The position numbers and the translations under genes are program-made. This document shows positions 26,001 to 33,294 of a stretch of 64,000 nucleotides of DNA, piece by piece; the stretch's first letter is position 1; each line of letters starts with the position of its first letter. The notes below the pieces were generated by a model. It was not told the origin of the DNA and searched no databases. It saw only the letters and a list, made by a program, of their open reading frames with translations. Location of the stretch: positions 1-64,000 of the forward strand of contig CAJTDB010000004.1 of assembly GCA_910574965.1 (NCBI GenBank). Reading direction: 5' to 3'. The DNA is from Lachnospiraceae bacterium (GTDB taxonomy: Bacteria; Bacillota; Clostridia; Lachnospirales; Lachnospiraceae).

Positions 26001-28010
26001 TGCAGGGCACAGATTGAAACGATAACAGAGCCGGGAAGAACGGTTGGAAGTTTCGATTATTTTCAGACCGATGTAAGATTTCGTCTGACGGTGGAGGATC
26101 ATTATTCCGGGCTGCGGGCAGTGTCCTGTACAGGCGGCAGTACGGTGGATGTTCAGAAGGATTATACGGAAGAAGGGATTGTCTCCCGGCATTCAGAGGA
26201 ACTGATGTTAGAAGCTTTGCACAATAATGAAAATGAGGTGCCGGTTAGAGTTGCCTATGAGGACAATGCCGGACATAAAGGAGAACTGGAACAAAGATAC
26301 AACATTGATGTGACGCCGCCGGTATTAGAAGTTGCATACGATCAGAACCATCCTTCTGCCGGCGGATATTATCGTCAGGCCCGGACAGCGGTTATTACAG
26401 TACAGGAACGGAACTTTGATCCATCGGACGCAGAGTTTTTATTCACTAGTTCCGAGGGAAAGCTGCCGTTAGTGGGACCATGGGAGACATCCGGGGAAGG
26501 GGATGCCAGACTTCATGTATGCCGTGTTTTGTTTGCGGAGGATGGGGCCTATACGTTTTCCGTGAATGTGACGGATTTTGCGGGGAACCGGACAGAGTAC
26601 GGCAAAACAGATGAATTTATCATCGATCAGACACCCCCAATACTGAATGTTCATTATGATGATACAGAGAGCAGAAATCAGATCTACTACGCCAAAGGAC
26701 GGACAGCGGTGATCGAGATCGTGGAACATAACTTTGATGCAGCTCTGATCCATATCACAGCCGAAGCGGAGTCGGAAGGAGCAGTGCCTTCCATATCTGG
26801 ATGGAGCCATGAAGGAGACTCTCACAGGGCTTTTGTGTCTTTTTTGGCAGACGGGACATATACTTTTGGAATTGCCGGGATGGATCAGGCGGAAAATGAG
26901 ATGGAATCATATGGCACGGAGCGCTTTATTATCGATCAGACGGCTCCTCTGATCGCTATATCCGGCGTAGAGCACAGGTCGGCCAACGGGGGAGCTGTCA
27001 TGCCGGAGATCCGTTGTACGGACAGGAATTATCAGACTGGACAGATGGAGATTTTGCTGACAGGATGCCTGCACGGAGCAGTAGATTTAAAAGGGACGAG
27101 AAGTATTGGCATAGGAGAAGAGTGTTTTCGAATGGAGGATTTTGCATATTTTAAGGAGGAGGATGATCTGTATGAATTGACGGTCCGGGCTTATGATTTG
27201 GCAGGAAATGAAAGCTTTGCCAGTGTTTTGTTTTCGGTCAACCGATTCGGTTCGGTCTATACATTAGATGCCAAAACAGAGCTTTTAGCGGGAGAAAGAG
27301 GAAGTTATTATACGAATACAGAACCGGATATCACAGTAACGGAGACCAATGCAGACACCTTGGAATTTCAGGAGATTACATGCAGCTTAAATGGAAAGCT
27401 ATATACGCTTAAGGAGGGCACAGATTATTTTGTCCATACAAGCGGAACAAATGAGAGCTGGAAGCAGTATGTTTATTCGATTCCTGCGAAAAATTTTCAG
27501 GAGGAAGGAATCTATGTGCTGACCATCTACTCGGAGGACCGGGCCAGGAATGCATCCGATAATCATGCAAAAGGAAAAAAGATTGAGTTTGCCGTTGATA
27601 AGACCAGTCCGAGCATTCTGCTGTCCGGAGTGGAAGATGGGGGCAGGTATCGGGAAAACAGTCGGGAAATTACGCTGGACATACAAGACAATCTAATGAC
27701 AGCAGAAGTAAAGGTTTTTGTCAACGGGATCGAATCGGTTTATCATGCATCGGAAGTACAGGAGCAAAAGGGAAGAATCCGACTGATGGCAGGGAGCAGC
27801 AACCAATGGCAAAGCATCCGTGTGACAGCCAGTGATGCCGCCGGAAACCGCCGGGAATTGAAGGAACGGACATTTCTGATTACACCTAATCTGTTTATAC
27901 AGTTTTTCATGAACAAAAAGTTGTTTTATCGTTCTCTGGGCGGGCTTGCAGCAGTGTGGGCTGTCACATGGTATTTTCTTTTTCGGAGATGGAGGAGGCG
28001 TTTGAAATAG
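23025..28010 (+). CDS. Giant membrane-anchored surface protein with ten Ig-like repeats
   Basis: A 1661-residue exported protein. The N-terminus has a signal segment ('LTMVLVLTLLLFWGA') and the C-terminus a single membrane helix ('SLGGLAAVWAVTWYFLF') with an Arg/Lys tail, so nearly all of it should lie outside, anchored at the C-terminus. The body is built of modules of very roughly 100-220 residues, most beginning at an 'hDxTxP'-type junction ('DKTAP', 'DRTSP', 'DRTPP', 'DVTPP', 'DQTPP', 'DQTAP', 'DKTSP'). Ten such junctions, two of them degenerate, lie near nt 23554, 24022, 24410, 24810, 25257, 25633, 26305, 26620, 26932 and 27595. 'DxAGN' recurs within modules, as in bacterial Ig-like or cadherin-like folds. 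No sortase motif is seen. AGGAGG precedes the ATG. The ligand is unknown. Confidence 0.88.
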   Translation: MTGKKKEIRLTMVLVLTLLLFWGADRQKLVYAEGIQEEETIEGKNICLETEEPEEESEEQKKEDVCQEPPKIRVEYGAEPAELQEGLYFREDPDLLLLAEASEGIAQVEYAAEEGIYEILKELENEEQTVCELSLNETSPLKEQLTDMEDGTYVWSFRVTDQKGEKAETRVEFRIDKTAPDRDIFVSWHSDGTNPKASRGRGIERLVSTVLDRMFGKKNICFDLYIRDRAVLEEEGYEPSGIDLEDLKDQLQTMDGKAVIRDFQRVEEGLVSFLYDGGLQEGYVHMRGCIVMPSDDDQDMEERLCIRRLRDRAGNTAGETDAKELTGTTILYFDRTSPVLSADYGNGIMDEECGKLFYQEEAKIRLTVTEERIKDFTDEEGNPVLPLVYVSSCGEKEEAAGEWTGTDSGVFMEVRIPPSENEETEYEIIVEYQDGSGNLLETDKTCLGTAEQGVYRSCPIVVDQRAPELTAFSIEGKTHGQAGGIEVYEHAEEEDVFFSFTIDDHASYWNPSGVQLTVRNRETGRLAAEINGSGLYWDTNGCSHHAVYGFDGEGEEKVYSYEVILSYKDRAGNFLTGKGASGDRIENGAYCSEAFLLDHQAPEFYISFPKAFRLVREDADPSFDRFGSALEAGYTAYYRSEAEVCFSIREYCAEPVYDGRRFVGLKDFVLTITGRDESSYQPEISWERKEELYEGTFVLSKEDQYEIAVSYMDLAGNVMSFRQAEGSREEISKREGTYRSVPIVLDRTPPAVHLSYVNMVGEEAEPAAVFSGDGRVYFAEPVYLKLEAKDENIRCHELLESLRGTKITKISNSLVSDSSVSRFLSAVDRSKTGNVTFYIPLSTEASYEFPTEWEDLAGNICSVKKEKVSVDRTDPELDLSYSAEESGYLDAVRYRDIRYLFADHRMIVTVSAKDLCSGIWKIRYIMEGEDGNRTEKTETFEPMEKSVCTFAVPFHGRDFKGTVMVEAWDWSGNHVSQDDGYIVESSKKHEETCRAQIETITEPGRTVGSFDYFQTDVRFRLTVEDHYSGLRAVSCTGGSTVDVQKDYTEEGIVSRHSEELMLEALHNNENEVPVRVAYEDNAGHKGELEQRYNIDVTPPVLEVAYDQNHPSAGGYYRQARTAVITVQERNFDPSDAEFLFTSSEGKLPLVGPWETSGEGDARLHVCRVLFAEDGAYTFSVNVTDFAGNRTEYGKTDEFIIDQTPPILNVHYDDTESRNQIYYAKGRTAVIEIVEHNFDAALIHITAEAESEGAVPSISGWSHEGDSHRAFVSFLADGTYTFGIAGMDQAENEMESYGTERFIIDQTAPLIAISGVEHRSANGGAVMPEIRCTDRNYQTGQMEILLTGCLHGAVDLKGTRSIGIGEECFRMEDFAYFKEEDDLYELTVRAYDLAGNESFASVLFSVNRFGSVYTLDAKTELLAGERGSYYTNTEPDITVTETNADTLEFQEITCSLNGKLYTLKEGTDYFVHTSGTNESWKQYVYSIPAKNFQEEGIYVLTIYSEDRARNASDNHAKGKKIEFAVDKTSPSILLSGVEDGGRYRENSREITLDIQDNLMTAEVKVFVNGIESVYHASEVQEQKGRIRLMAGSSNQWQSIRVTASDAAGNRRELKERTFLITPNLFIQFFMNKKLFYRSLGGLAAVWAVTWYFLFRRWRRRLK

Positions 28011-28013
28011 ACA

Positions 28014-28043
28014 TTGCTTTTTCCGCCCGGACCGTATTATAAT
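28014..28043 (+). promoter_or_regulatory. Promoter upstream of rimO
   Basis: TTGCTT (28014-28019), an 18-base spacer and TATAAT (28038-28043), about 47 bases before rimO. Confidence 0.6.
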
Positions 28044-28089
28044 ATGGGAAGGTGCAGATCCGGCACCGGAAAAGGAGATCGCATTATTT

Positions 28090-29430
28090 ATGATGAAGAT
28101 ATTGTTTGTATCCCTAGGATGCGACAAAAACCTGGTAGATTCAGAAGTCATGTTGGGAATTCTTGCAGAAAAGGGATATACATTTACAGATGAAGAAGCA
28201 GAAGCGGATATTATTATCGTAAATACCTGCTGCTTTATCGGGGATGCCAAGGAGGAGAGCGTCAATACGCTCCTTGCCATGGCGGAGTACAAAAAGGAGG
28301 GCTTGTTAAAGGCACTGATTGTGACCGGATGTCTGGCAGAGCGGTACCGCCGGGAGATCATAGAAGAGATCCCGGAAGTGGATGCAGTTCTTGGAACGTC
28401 AGCTTATGACGATATTGCAAAGATTCTTGAAGATGTGCTTGCCGGGGAACAGAAGCTTTTATATCAGAATGTGGATCGGCTGGTTTTGTCGGATGCGAAG
28501 CGCATTCTGACGACCGGAGGGCATTATGCACATCTGAAAATTGCGGAAGGATGTGACAAGCATTGTACATACTGCATCATTCCAAAGCTCAGAGGAGCTT
28601 ATCGGAGCGTTCCGATGGAACGGCTGGTCAAAGAGGCGGAAGAACTGGCGGAGCAGGGAGTCAAGGAGCTGATTGTGATAGCTCAGGAGACAACTGTGTA
28701 CGGTGTGGATCTATATGGAGAGAAATGTCTTCATGTTCTTTTGAAAAAGCTGTGTGCCATTCATGGAATCCGATGGATACGGGTACAATACTGCTATCCG
28801 GAAGAGATCTATGAAGAGCTGATTGAGACGATTCGTCAGGAGCCGAAAATCTGTCATTATCTGGATCTCCCCATTCAGCATGCGTCGGACCGGATACTGA
28901 AAAGGATGGGAAGAAAGACAAGCCGTCAGGACCTGAAGCGTATCATTAAAAAGCTTCGAAAGGAGATACCGGATATCTGTCTTCGCACTACACTAATCAG
29001 CGGTTTTCCCGGAGAAACGCAGGAAGATCATGAAGAACTGATGCAGTTTGTTGATGAGATGGAATTTGATCGTCTTGGCGTTTTTGCTTACTCCCAGGAG
29101 GAGGGGACGCCGGCTGCGTCCATGGAAGACCAGGTTCCGGATGAGATCAAGGAAAAACGGCAGGAAGAGCTTATGGAGCTTCAGCAGGAGATCGCCTTTG
29201 AGAAGGCAGAAGCCATGATCGGAAAAGAGCTCTGGTGTATGACAGAAGGAAAAGTAGTGGATGAGAATGCTTACGTAGCACGGACCTATAAAGACGCTCC
29301 GGGGGTGGACGGATATTTGTTTATTCAGACAGCAGCAGAGCTGATGTCCGGGGATTTTGTTCAGGTGCGTGTGACCGGAGCGGACGAATATGATCTGATA
29401 GGAGAGATTGCCAATGAATTTGCCGAATAA
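28090..29430 (+). CDS. rimO: Ribosomal protein S12 methylthiotransferase
   Basis: Radical-SAM enzyme that adds a methylthio group to the conserved Asp of ribosomal protein S12. The N-terminal MTTase domain has three Cys in 'SLGCDKNLVDSE', 'NTCCFIGDAKEES' and 'VTGCLAERY'. The radical-SAM triad is 'GCDKHCTYCIIP' (about 157-165), and a TRAM domain forms the C-terminus (about 375-446). 'FVSLGCDKNLVDSE' distinguishes it from MiaB. At 446 residues it is complete. Two adjacent ATGs open the frame. The end overlaps pgsA by 17 bases, starting a rimO-pgsA-cinA-nrdG run. Confidence 0.95.
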   Translation: MMKILFVSLGCDKNLVDSEVMLGILAEKGYTFTDEEAEADIIIVNTCCFIGDAKEESVNTLLAMAEYKKEGLLKALIVTGCLAERYRREIIEEIPEVDAVLGTSAYDDIAKILEDVLAGEQKLLYQNVDRLVLSDAKRILTTGGHYAHLKIAEGCDKHCTYCIIPKLRGAYRSVPMERLVKEAEELAEQGVKELIVIAQETTVYGVDLYGEKCLHVLLKKLCAIHGIRWIRVQYCYPEEIYEELIETIRQEPKICHYLDLPIQHASDRILKRMGRKTSRQDLKRIIKKLRKEIPDICLRTTLISGFPGETQEDHEELMQFVDEMEFDRLGVFAYSQEEGTPAASMEDQVPDEIKEKRQEELMELQQEIAFEKAEAMIGKELWCMTEGKVVDENAYVARTYKDAPGVDGYLFIQTAAELMSGDFVQVRVTGADEYDLIGEIANEFAE

Positions 29431-29956
29431 ACTGACAGTATTACGTGTACTTTTAATCCCATTTTTTGTCTGGGCTGCGCTGGGAGATCCGGTTCCCGGA
29501 TACAGCAAGTATATTGCAGTTCTCATTTTTATCGTGGCAAGTCTGACGGATTTGCTGGACGGAAAGATTGCACGGAAGTATGGTCTTGTGACAAACTTTG
29601 GAAAGTTTATGGATCCGCTGGCAGATAAACTTCTGGTCTGTGCTGCGTTGATCTGCTTAGTTTCCTGCGGTATGCTCTCTGCCTGGATGGTTATTGTCAT
29701 TATCAGCCGGGAATTTATCATCAGCGGTTTTCGTCTGGTGGCCTCGGATAATGGAGTGGTAATTGCTGCCAATTACTGGGGGAAGTTTAAGACAACTTTT
29801 CAGATGCTTATGATTATTGTACTGCTTCTGGATCTTGGCGGCGTGTTTGATCTGATTGGGCAGATCCTGACCTGGGTCGCTTTGATTCTGACAGTTGTAT
29901 CTCTGGTGGATTATGTAATAAAAAATAAACATGTGATCTTGGAGGGGAACATTTAA
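29414..29956 (+). CDS. pgsA: CDP-diacylglycerol-glycerol-3-phosphate 3-phosphatidyltransferase
   Basis: Makes phosphatidylglycerol phosphate, the committed step to phosphatidylglycerol. The 180-residue membrane protein has the CDP-alcohol phosphotransferase signature as 'LLDGKIARKYG' followed by 'FGKFMDPLADK' (DG-x2-AR-x8-G-x3-D-x3-D). It also has several hydrophobic helices and the family N-terminus 'MNLPNKLTVLRVLLIPFF'. I start it at ATG 29414, with GGAGAG 7 bases upstream, rather than TTG 29408. It begins inside the rimO 3' end. Cls (14927) uses its end product. Confidence 0.95.
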   Translation: MNLPNKLTVLRVLLIPFFVWAALGDPVPGYSKYIAVLIFIVASLTDLLDGKIARKYGLVTNFGKFMDPLADKLLVCAALICLVSCGMLSAWMVIVIISREFIISGFRLVASDNGVVIAANYWGKFKTTFQMLMIIVLLLDLGGVFDLIGQILTWVALILTVVSLVDYVIKNKHVILEGNI

Positions 29957-29958
29957 AA

Positions 29959-30705
29959 ATGGAAAAGGACATGCAGAATTATTCTTATGCCAAAACTGTT
30001 AAGATTTGCGGAATGGAAGAAGAAGAGGTACAGGAAAATATCCGTGACCTTTTAACCATGGATGAAAAGACTGTATTTATGTTCCATTCTTCGCCTGGAG
30101 AAGTGGATATTTGTATCCAGTCCTGTTCTGAGCAGGAGGACGAGGCAAAAAGCAGGGTGAAAGGCATTGTGCGGGAGCTGAAGATCCGCCTTGGAAGCTG
30201 TATTTTTACGACCAACTCAAAAGTAACACTGGCCGAGACCATTGTACAGCTTTTAAAGGAACAGAAAATGACAATCACAACGGTAGAATCCTGTACAGGC
30301 GGTATGGTCAGTGCGAGACTGACGGATGTGGCAGGAGTTTCGGAGGTGTTTAAACAGGGGTTTGTCACCTACTCCAATAAAGCCAAGCGGAAGCTGATCG
30401 GAGTAAAGAAGATGACTCTGAAAAAATATACGGCAGTCAGTGAGCAGACGGCCTGGGAGATGGCCAGAGGAGGAGCCGTACTTACGGCTGCAGACGTGTG
30501 CGTCAGTGTGACCGGTTATGCGGGACCGGAAAGCCCGGATGATACAGAGCCCGTAGGACTGGTCTATATCGGCTGCAATGTAAAAGGAAAGATCGAAGTA
30601 AAGGAGTTTCATTTTACCGGCGACAGAAAGACGATTCGGGAACTGGCAACGGTACATGCACTGACTTTGCTGCGCAGTTGTATTTTGAAAAATTATCAGC
30701 TCTGA
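29959..30705 (+). CDS. cinA: Short CinA: nicotinamide-nucleotide amidohydrolase without the MoCF domain
   Basis: The C-terminal domain (about 90-245) is a PncC/CinA deamidase that converts nicotinamide mononucleotide to nicotinate mononucleotide. Its motifs are 'TTVESCTGGMVSARLTDV', 'GFVTYSNKAKRKLIGV' and 'VSVTGYAGPESPDD'. The first about 85 residues resemble the KH-like linker of full-length CinA ('VKICGMEEEEVQENIRDLL', 'GEVDICI'). The N-terminal MoCF/pyrophosphatase domain (about 170 residues) is absent. The frame starts cleanly with GGAGG upstream, 2 bases after pgsA, so this looks like a stable short form. In Firmicutes cinA often sits between pgsA and recA; here nrdG follows. Confidence 0.87.
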   Translation: MEKDMQNYSYAKTVKICGMEEEEVQENIRDLLTMDEKTVFMFHSSPGEVDICIQSCSEQEDEAKSRVKGIVRELKIRLGSCIFTTNSKVTLAETIVQLLKEQKMTITTVESCTGGMVSARLTDVAGVSEVFKQGFVTYSNKAKRKLIGVKKMTLKKYTAVSEQTAWEMARGGAVLTAADVCVSVTGYAGPESPDDTEPVGLVYIGCNVKGKIEVKEFHFTGDRKTIRELATVHALTLLRSCILKNYQL

Positions 30706-30719
30706 TCCTGGAGGATGCT

Positions 30720-31208
30720 ATGAGATATCACAATATTACAAAAGAAGATATGCTGAATGGAGATGGACTCCGGGTTGTGCTGTGGGTTGCCGGATGTTTA
30801 CATCACTGCAAAAATTGCCAGAATCCCATCACCTGGGACCCAGAAGGAGGGATTCCTTTTGATGCGGATGCAAAAGAGGAAATTTTTGAAGAACTGGGGA
30901 AAGATCATATCAGCGGGATCACATTCAGCGGCGGGGATCCGCTTTATCCGGATACGCGTACAGAGCTTTGGATGCTGATTCAGGAGATCAAAAAACAGTA
31001 TCCTACGAAGACCATCTGGCTCTATACCGGATATTTGTGGGAGGAGATCTGTCATCTGGAATTGATCTCCAGCCTGGACGTAATAGTAGACGGACGGTTT
31101 GTAGAAGAGCTAAAAGACAACAATCTTCCGTGGAAGGGAAGCTCCAATCAGAGAGTGATCGATGTACAGACAACATTGTCTCTTGGAAAAACGGTGTTGT
31201 ACAGCTAA
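30720..31208 (+). CDS. nrdG: Anaerobic ribonucleotide reductase activating protein
   Basis: Radical-SAM activase that installs the glycyl radical on class III ribonucleotide reductase NrdD. The 162-residue product has the Cys triad C26-x3-C30-x2-C33 in 'AGCLHHCKNC', the NrdG-type 'NGDGLRVVLWVAGC' lead-in and 'GITFSGGDPLYP'. The start is ATG 30720, with GGAGG at 30710-30714; TTG 30678 would overlap cinA and add 14 residues. nrdD is not in the window. The gene marks anaerobic DNA precursor synthesis. dut follows about 56 bases later, after a possible TATAAT (31235-31240). Confidence 0.93.
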   Translation: MRYHNITKEDMLNGDGLRVVLWVAGCLHHCKNCQNPITWDPEGGIPFDADAKEEIFEELGKDHISGITFSGGDPLYPDTRTELWMLIQEIKKQYPTKTIWLYTGYLWEEICHLELISSLDVIVDGRFVEELKDNNLPWKGSSNQRVIDVQTTLSLGKTVLYS

Positions 31209-31264
31209 CAGATTAGAAAATATAAACAGCAGTTTATAATTTAACAACAAAGGATTAGGAAATT

Positions 31265-31699
31265 ATGAAAGTAATCAGAATAAAATACTTTTCAGAAGAA
31301 ATAGAAAAGCTTTCTTTTATTGCGGGAAAATCTGACTGGGTCGATCTGCGTGCGGCAAAGGAAGTGGCGCTGAAAAAGGGAGAATTTGCGCTGATTCCTC
31401 TGGGAGTCGGAATGGAACTTCCAAACGGGTACGAAGCACATGTGATTCCGAGGAGCAGTACATATAAAAATTTTGGAATACTTCAGGCCAACAGTTATGG
31501 ATTGGTAGATGAAAGTTACTGCGGAGATCATGATGAGTGGTTTTTTCCGGCACTGGCAGTAAGGGATACGGTGATTCATGTCAATGATCGGATCTGTCAG
31601 TTTCGGATTATGAAGCATCAGCCAGAGATCGTCTTTGAAGAGACAGACACACTGTCGGCAGAGGACCGCGGCGGATTTGGAAGTACAGGGAGACAGTAG
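31265..31699 (+). CDS. dut: Deoxyuridine triphosphate nucleotidohydrolase
   Basis: Hydrolyses dUTP to dUMP, keeping uracil out of DNA and supplying thymidylate synthesis. The 144-residue protein shows the five dUTPase motifs in order: 'WVDLRAA', '[14 protein letters not shown]', '[10 protein letters not shown]' (catalytic Asp), '[12 protein letters not shown]' and the C-terminal glycine-rich '[10 protein letters not shown]'. Motif III has Cys where Arg is usual, a mild deviation. AAGGATTAGGA lies before the ATG. Nucleotide metabolism links it to nrdG upstream. Confidence 0.92.
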   Translation: MKVIRIKYFSEEIEKLSFIAGKSDWVDLRAAKEVALKKGEFALIPLGVGMELPNGYEAHVIPRSSTYKNFGILQANSYGLVDESYCGDHDEWFFPALAVRDTVIHVNDRICQFRIMKHQPEIVFEETDTLSAEDRGGFGSTGRQ

Positions 31700-31722
31700 G
31701 CGGGATGGGGAGGTAATTGGTT

Positions 31723-33267
31723 ATGGCATGCACGATGTTTGCTGCGATTGATGTGGGAAGTTATGAGGTAAATTTGAAAATCTATGAGCTTTCTGCCAGA
31801 AAGGGAATCCGTGTGGTCAATCATGTCCGCCATCGAATGGAGCTGGGCAAAGATACCTATGCCACCGGCCGGATTGGAACGGAACTGGTAGATGAGCTGT
31901 GCAATGTTCTTCTGGACTTCCAGAGGATCATGAAAGAATTCGGAGTGGAAGATTATCGCGCCTGCGCCACCAGTGCAGTCCGTGAATCCAAAAATCATAT
32001 TGTACTTCTGGACCGGATCCGCCTGAAGACAGGCATTTATTTAGAAGTGCTGAGCAATTCAGAACAGCGTTTTCTTGGATACAAGTCCATTGCGTTTAAT
32101 TCGGACCGATTTCAGGAAATCATTGAAAAGGGAACGGCCATCATTGATGTAGGCGGCGGAAGTATTCAGTTGTCTCTTTATGATAAGGATAATCTGGTGA
32201 CTACTCAGAATATCCGGCTTGGCACTCTGCGTTTGCGGGAGCGGCTGTCGGACGTGGCAAAGCGGACGGTCCGATATGCAGCAGTGATCGAAGAGCTTTT
32301 AAATAATGAGATGCGCACCTATCGGAAGCTTTATCTAAAGGACCGCAATATCCGGAATATGCTTCTGGTAGGAAATTATATACAATATATCAACAAATAC
32401 ATTCACAAAGACCGGGATGTGGATCAGATCACGAAGGAAGAATTTATTACCTTTTATGATGAATTTATCCAGACCGGGCAGGATGCAATGGCAGTGAGGC
32501 TTGGGATTTCCAATGAGAACAGCACCCTCCTTCTTCCTACGCTGGTCATTTATAAAAGGCTTTTGGAGGAGACGGGAGCCGAGAATGTAGTTATTCTTGG
32601 CATGGACTTAGGAGACGGGCTTGCATTTGACTATGCAGAGCGGAAGAAAATCTTAAAACCCCGGCATAATTTTGAGAATGATATTTTAGAAGCAGCGCGG
32701 AATATTGCAAAGCGTTATCATACGAACCGAAACCATACCCAGGTCATGGAGCGGATCGCACTTACCATTTATGATAAACTAAGAACTATCCATGGACTTG
32801 GCAAACGGGAGCGTCTGCTTTTGCAGCTCTCGGTACTTCTGCACGACTGCGGAAAATATATCAATATGTCTCAGTCTGCCCAGTGTTCGTATGACATTAT
32901 CATGGCTACGGAAGTGATCGGTCTGTCTCATATGGAGCGGGAGATTGTAGCAAATATCGTGCGTTTTAACAGTGGAAATGTGATGCCTTTTGAAGAGCTG
33001 GCTGTCAGTTCACTTCTGGAGCGCAGTGAGTATATTACGATTGTAAAGCTGACAGCAATTCTTCGGCTGGCGAATGGACTGGACCGCAGCCATAAACAGA
33101 AAATCAAAGAGATCAAGGTGAATATTAAAGATAATCATACCATGCAGATTTTGGTAGATACGGCAGAGGATCTGACACTAGAACAGTCTGCATTTCCGGA
33201 AAAGACAGAATTGTTCGAGGAAATATACAGCTTAAAACCAGTACTAAAGGCGAAAAAAACGGGCTGA
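31723..33267 (+). CDS. Ppx/GppA-type phosphatase with C-terminal HD domain
   Basis: Predicted exopolyphosphatase or pppGpp phosphohydrolase. The N-terminal actin-like ATPase fold (about 1-300) has 'FAAIDVGSYEVNLKIYEL' and 'AIIDVGGGSIQLSLYD'. A C-terminal HD domain (about 325-505) carries 'VLLHDCGKYINMSQS', giving the longer 514-residue form. I start at ATG 31723, with GGGGAGG 9 bases upstream; TTG 31717 sits too close to it. ppk1 follows after 27 bases, so polyphosphate synthesis and breakdown are encoded together. That pairing favours polyphosphate as substrate. Confidence 0.88.
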   Translation: MACTMFAAIDVGSYEVNLKIYELSARKGIRVVNHVRHRMELGKDTYATGRIGTELVDELCNVLLDFQRIMKEFGVEDYRACATSAVRESKNHIVLLDRIRLKTGIYLEVLSNSEQRFLGYKSIAFNSDRFQEIIEKGTAIIDVGGGSIQLSLYDKDNLVTTQNIRLGTLRLRERLSDVAKRTVRYAAVIEELLNNEMRTYRKLYLKDRNIRNMLLVGNYIQYINKYIHKDRDVDQITKEEFITFYDEFIQTGQDAMAVRLGISNENSTLLLPTLVIYKRLLEETGAENVVILGMDLGDGLAFDYAERKKILKPRHNFENDILEAARNIAKRYHTNRNHTQVMERIALTIYDKLRTIHGLGKRERLLLQLSVLLHDCGKYINMSQSAQCSYDIIMATEVIGLSHMEREIVANIVRFNSGNVMPFEELAVSSLLERSEYITIVKLTAILRLANGLDRSHKQKIKEIKVNIKDNHTMQILVDTAEDLTLEQSAFPEKTELFEEIYSLKPVLKAKKTG

Positions 33268-33294
33268 GCATAACGGCAAATAGGAGAGAGCGTT

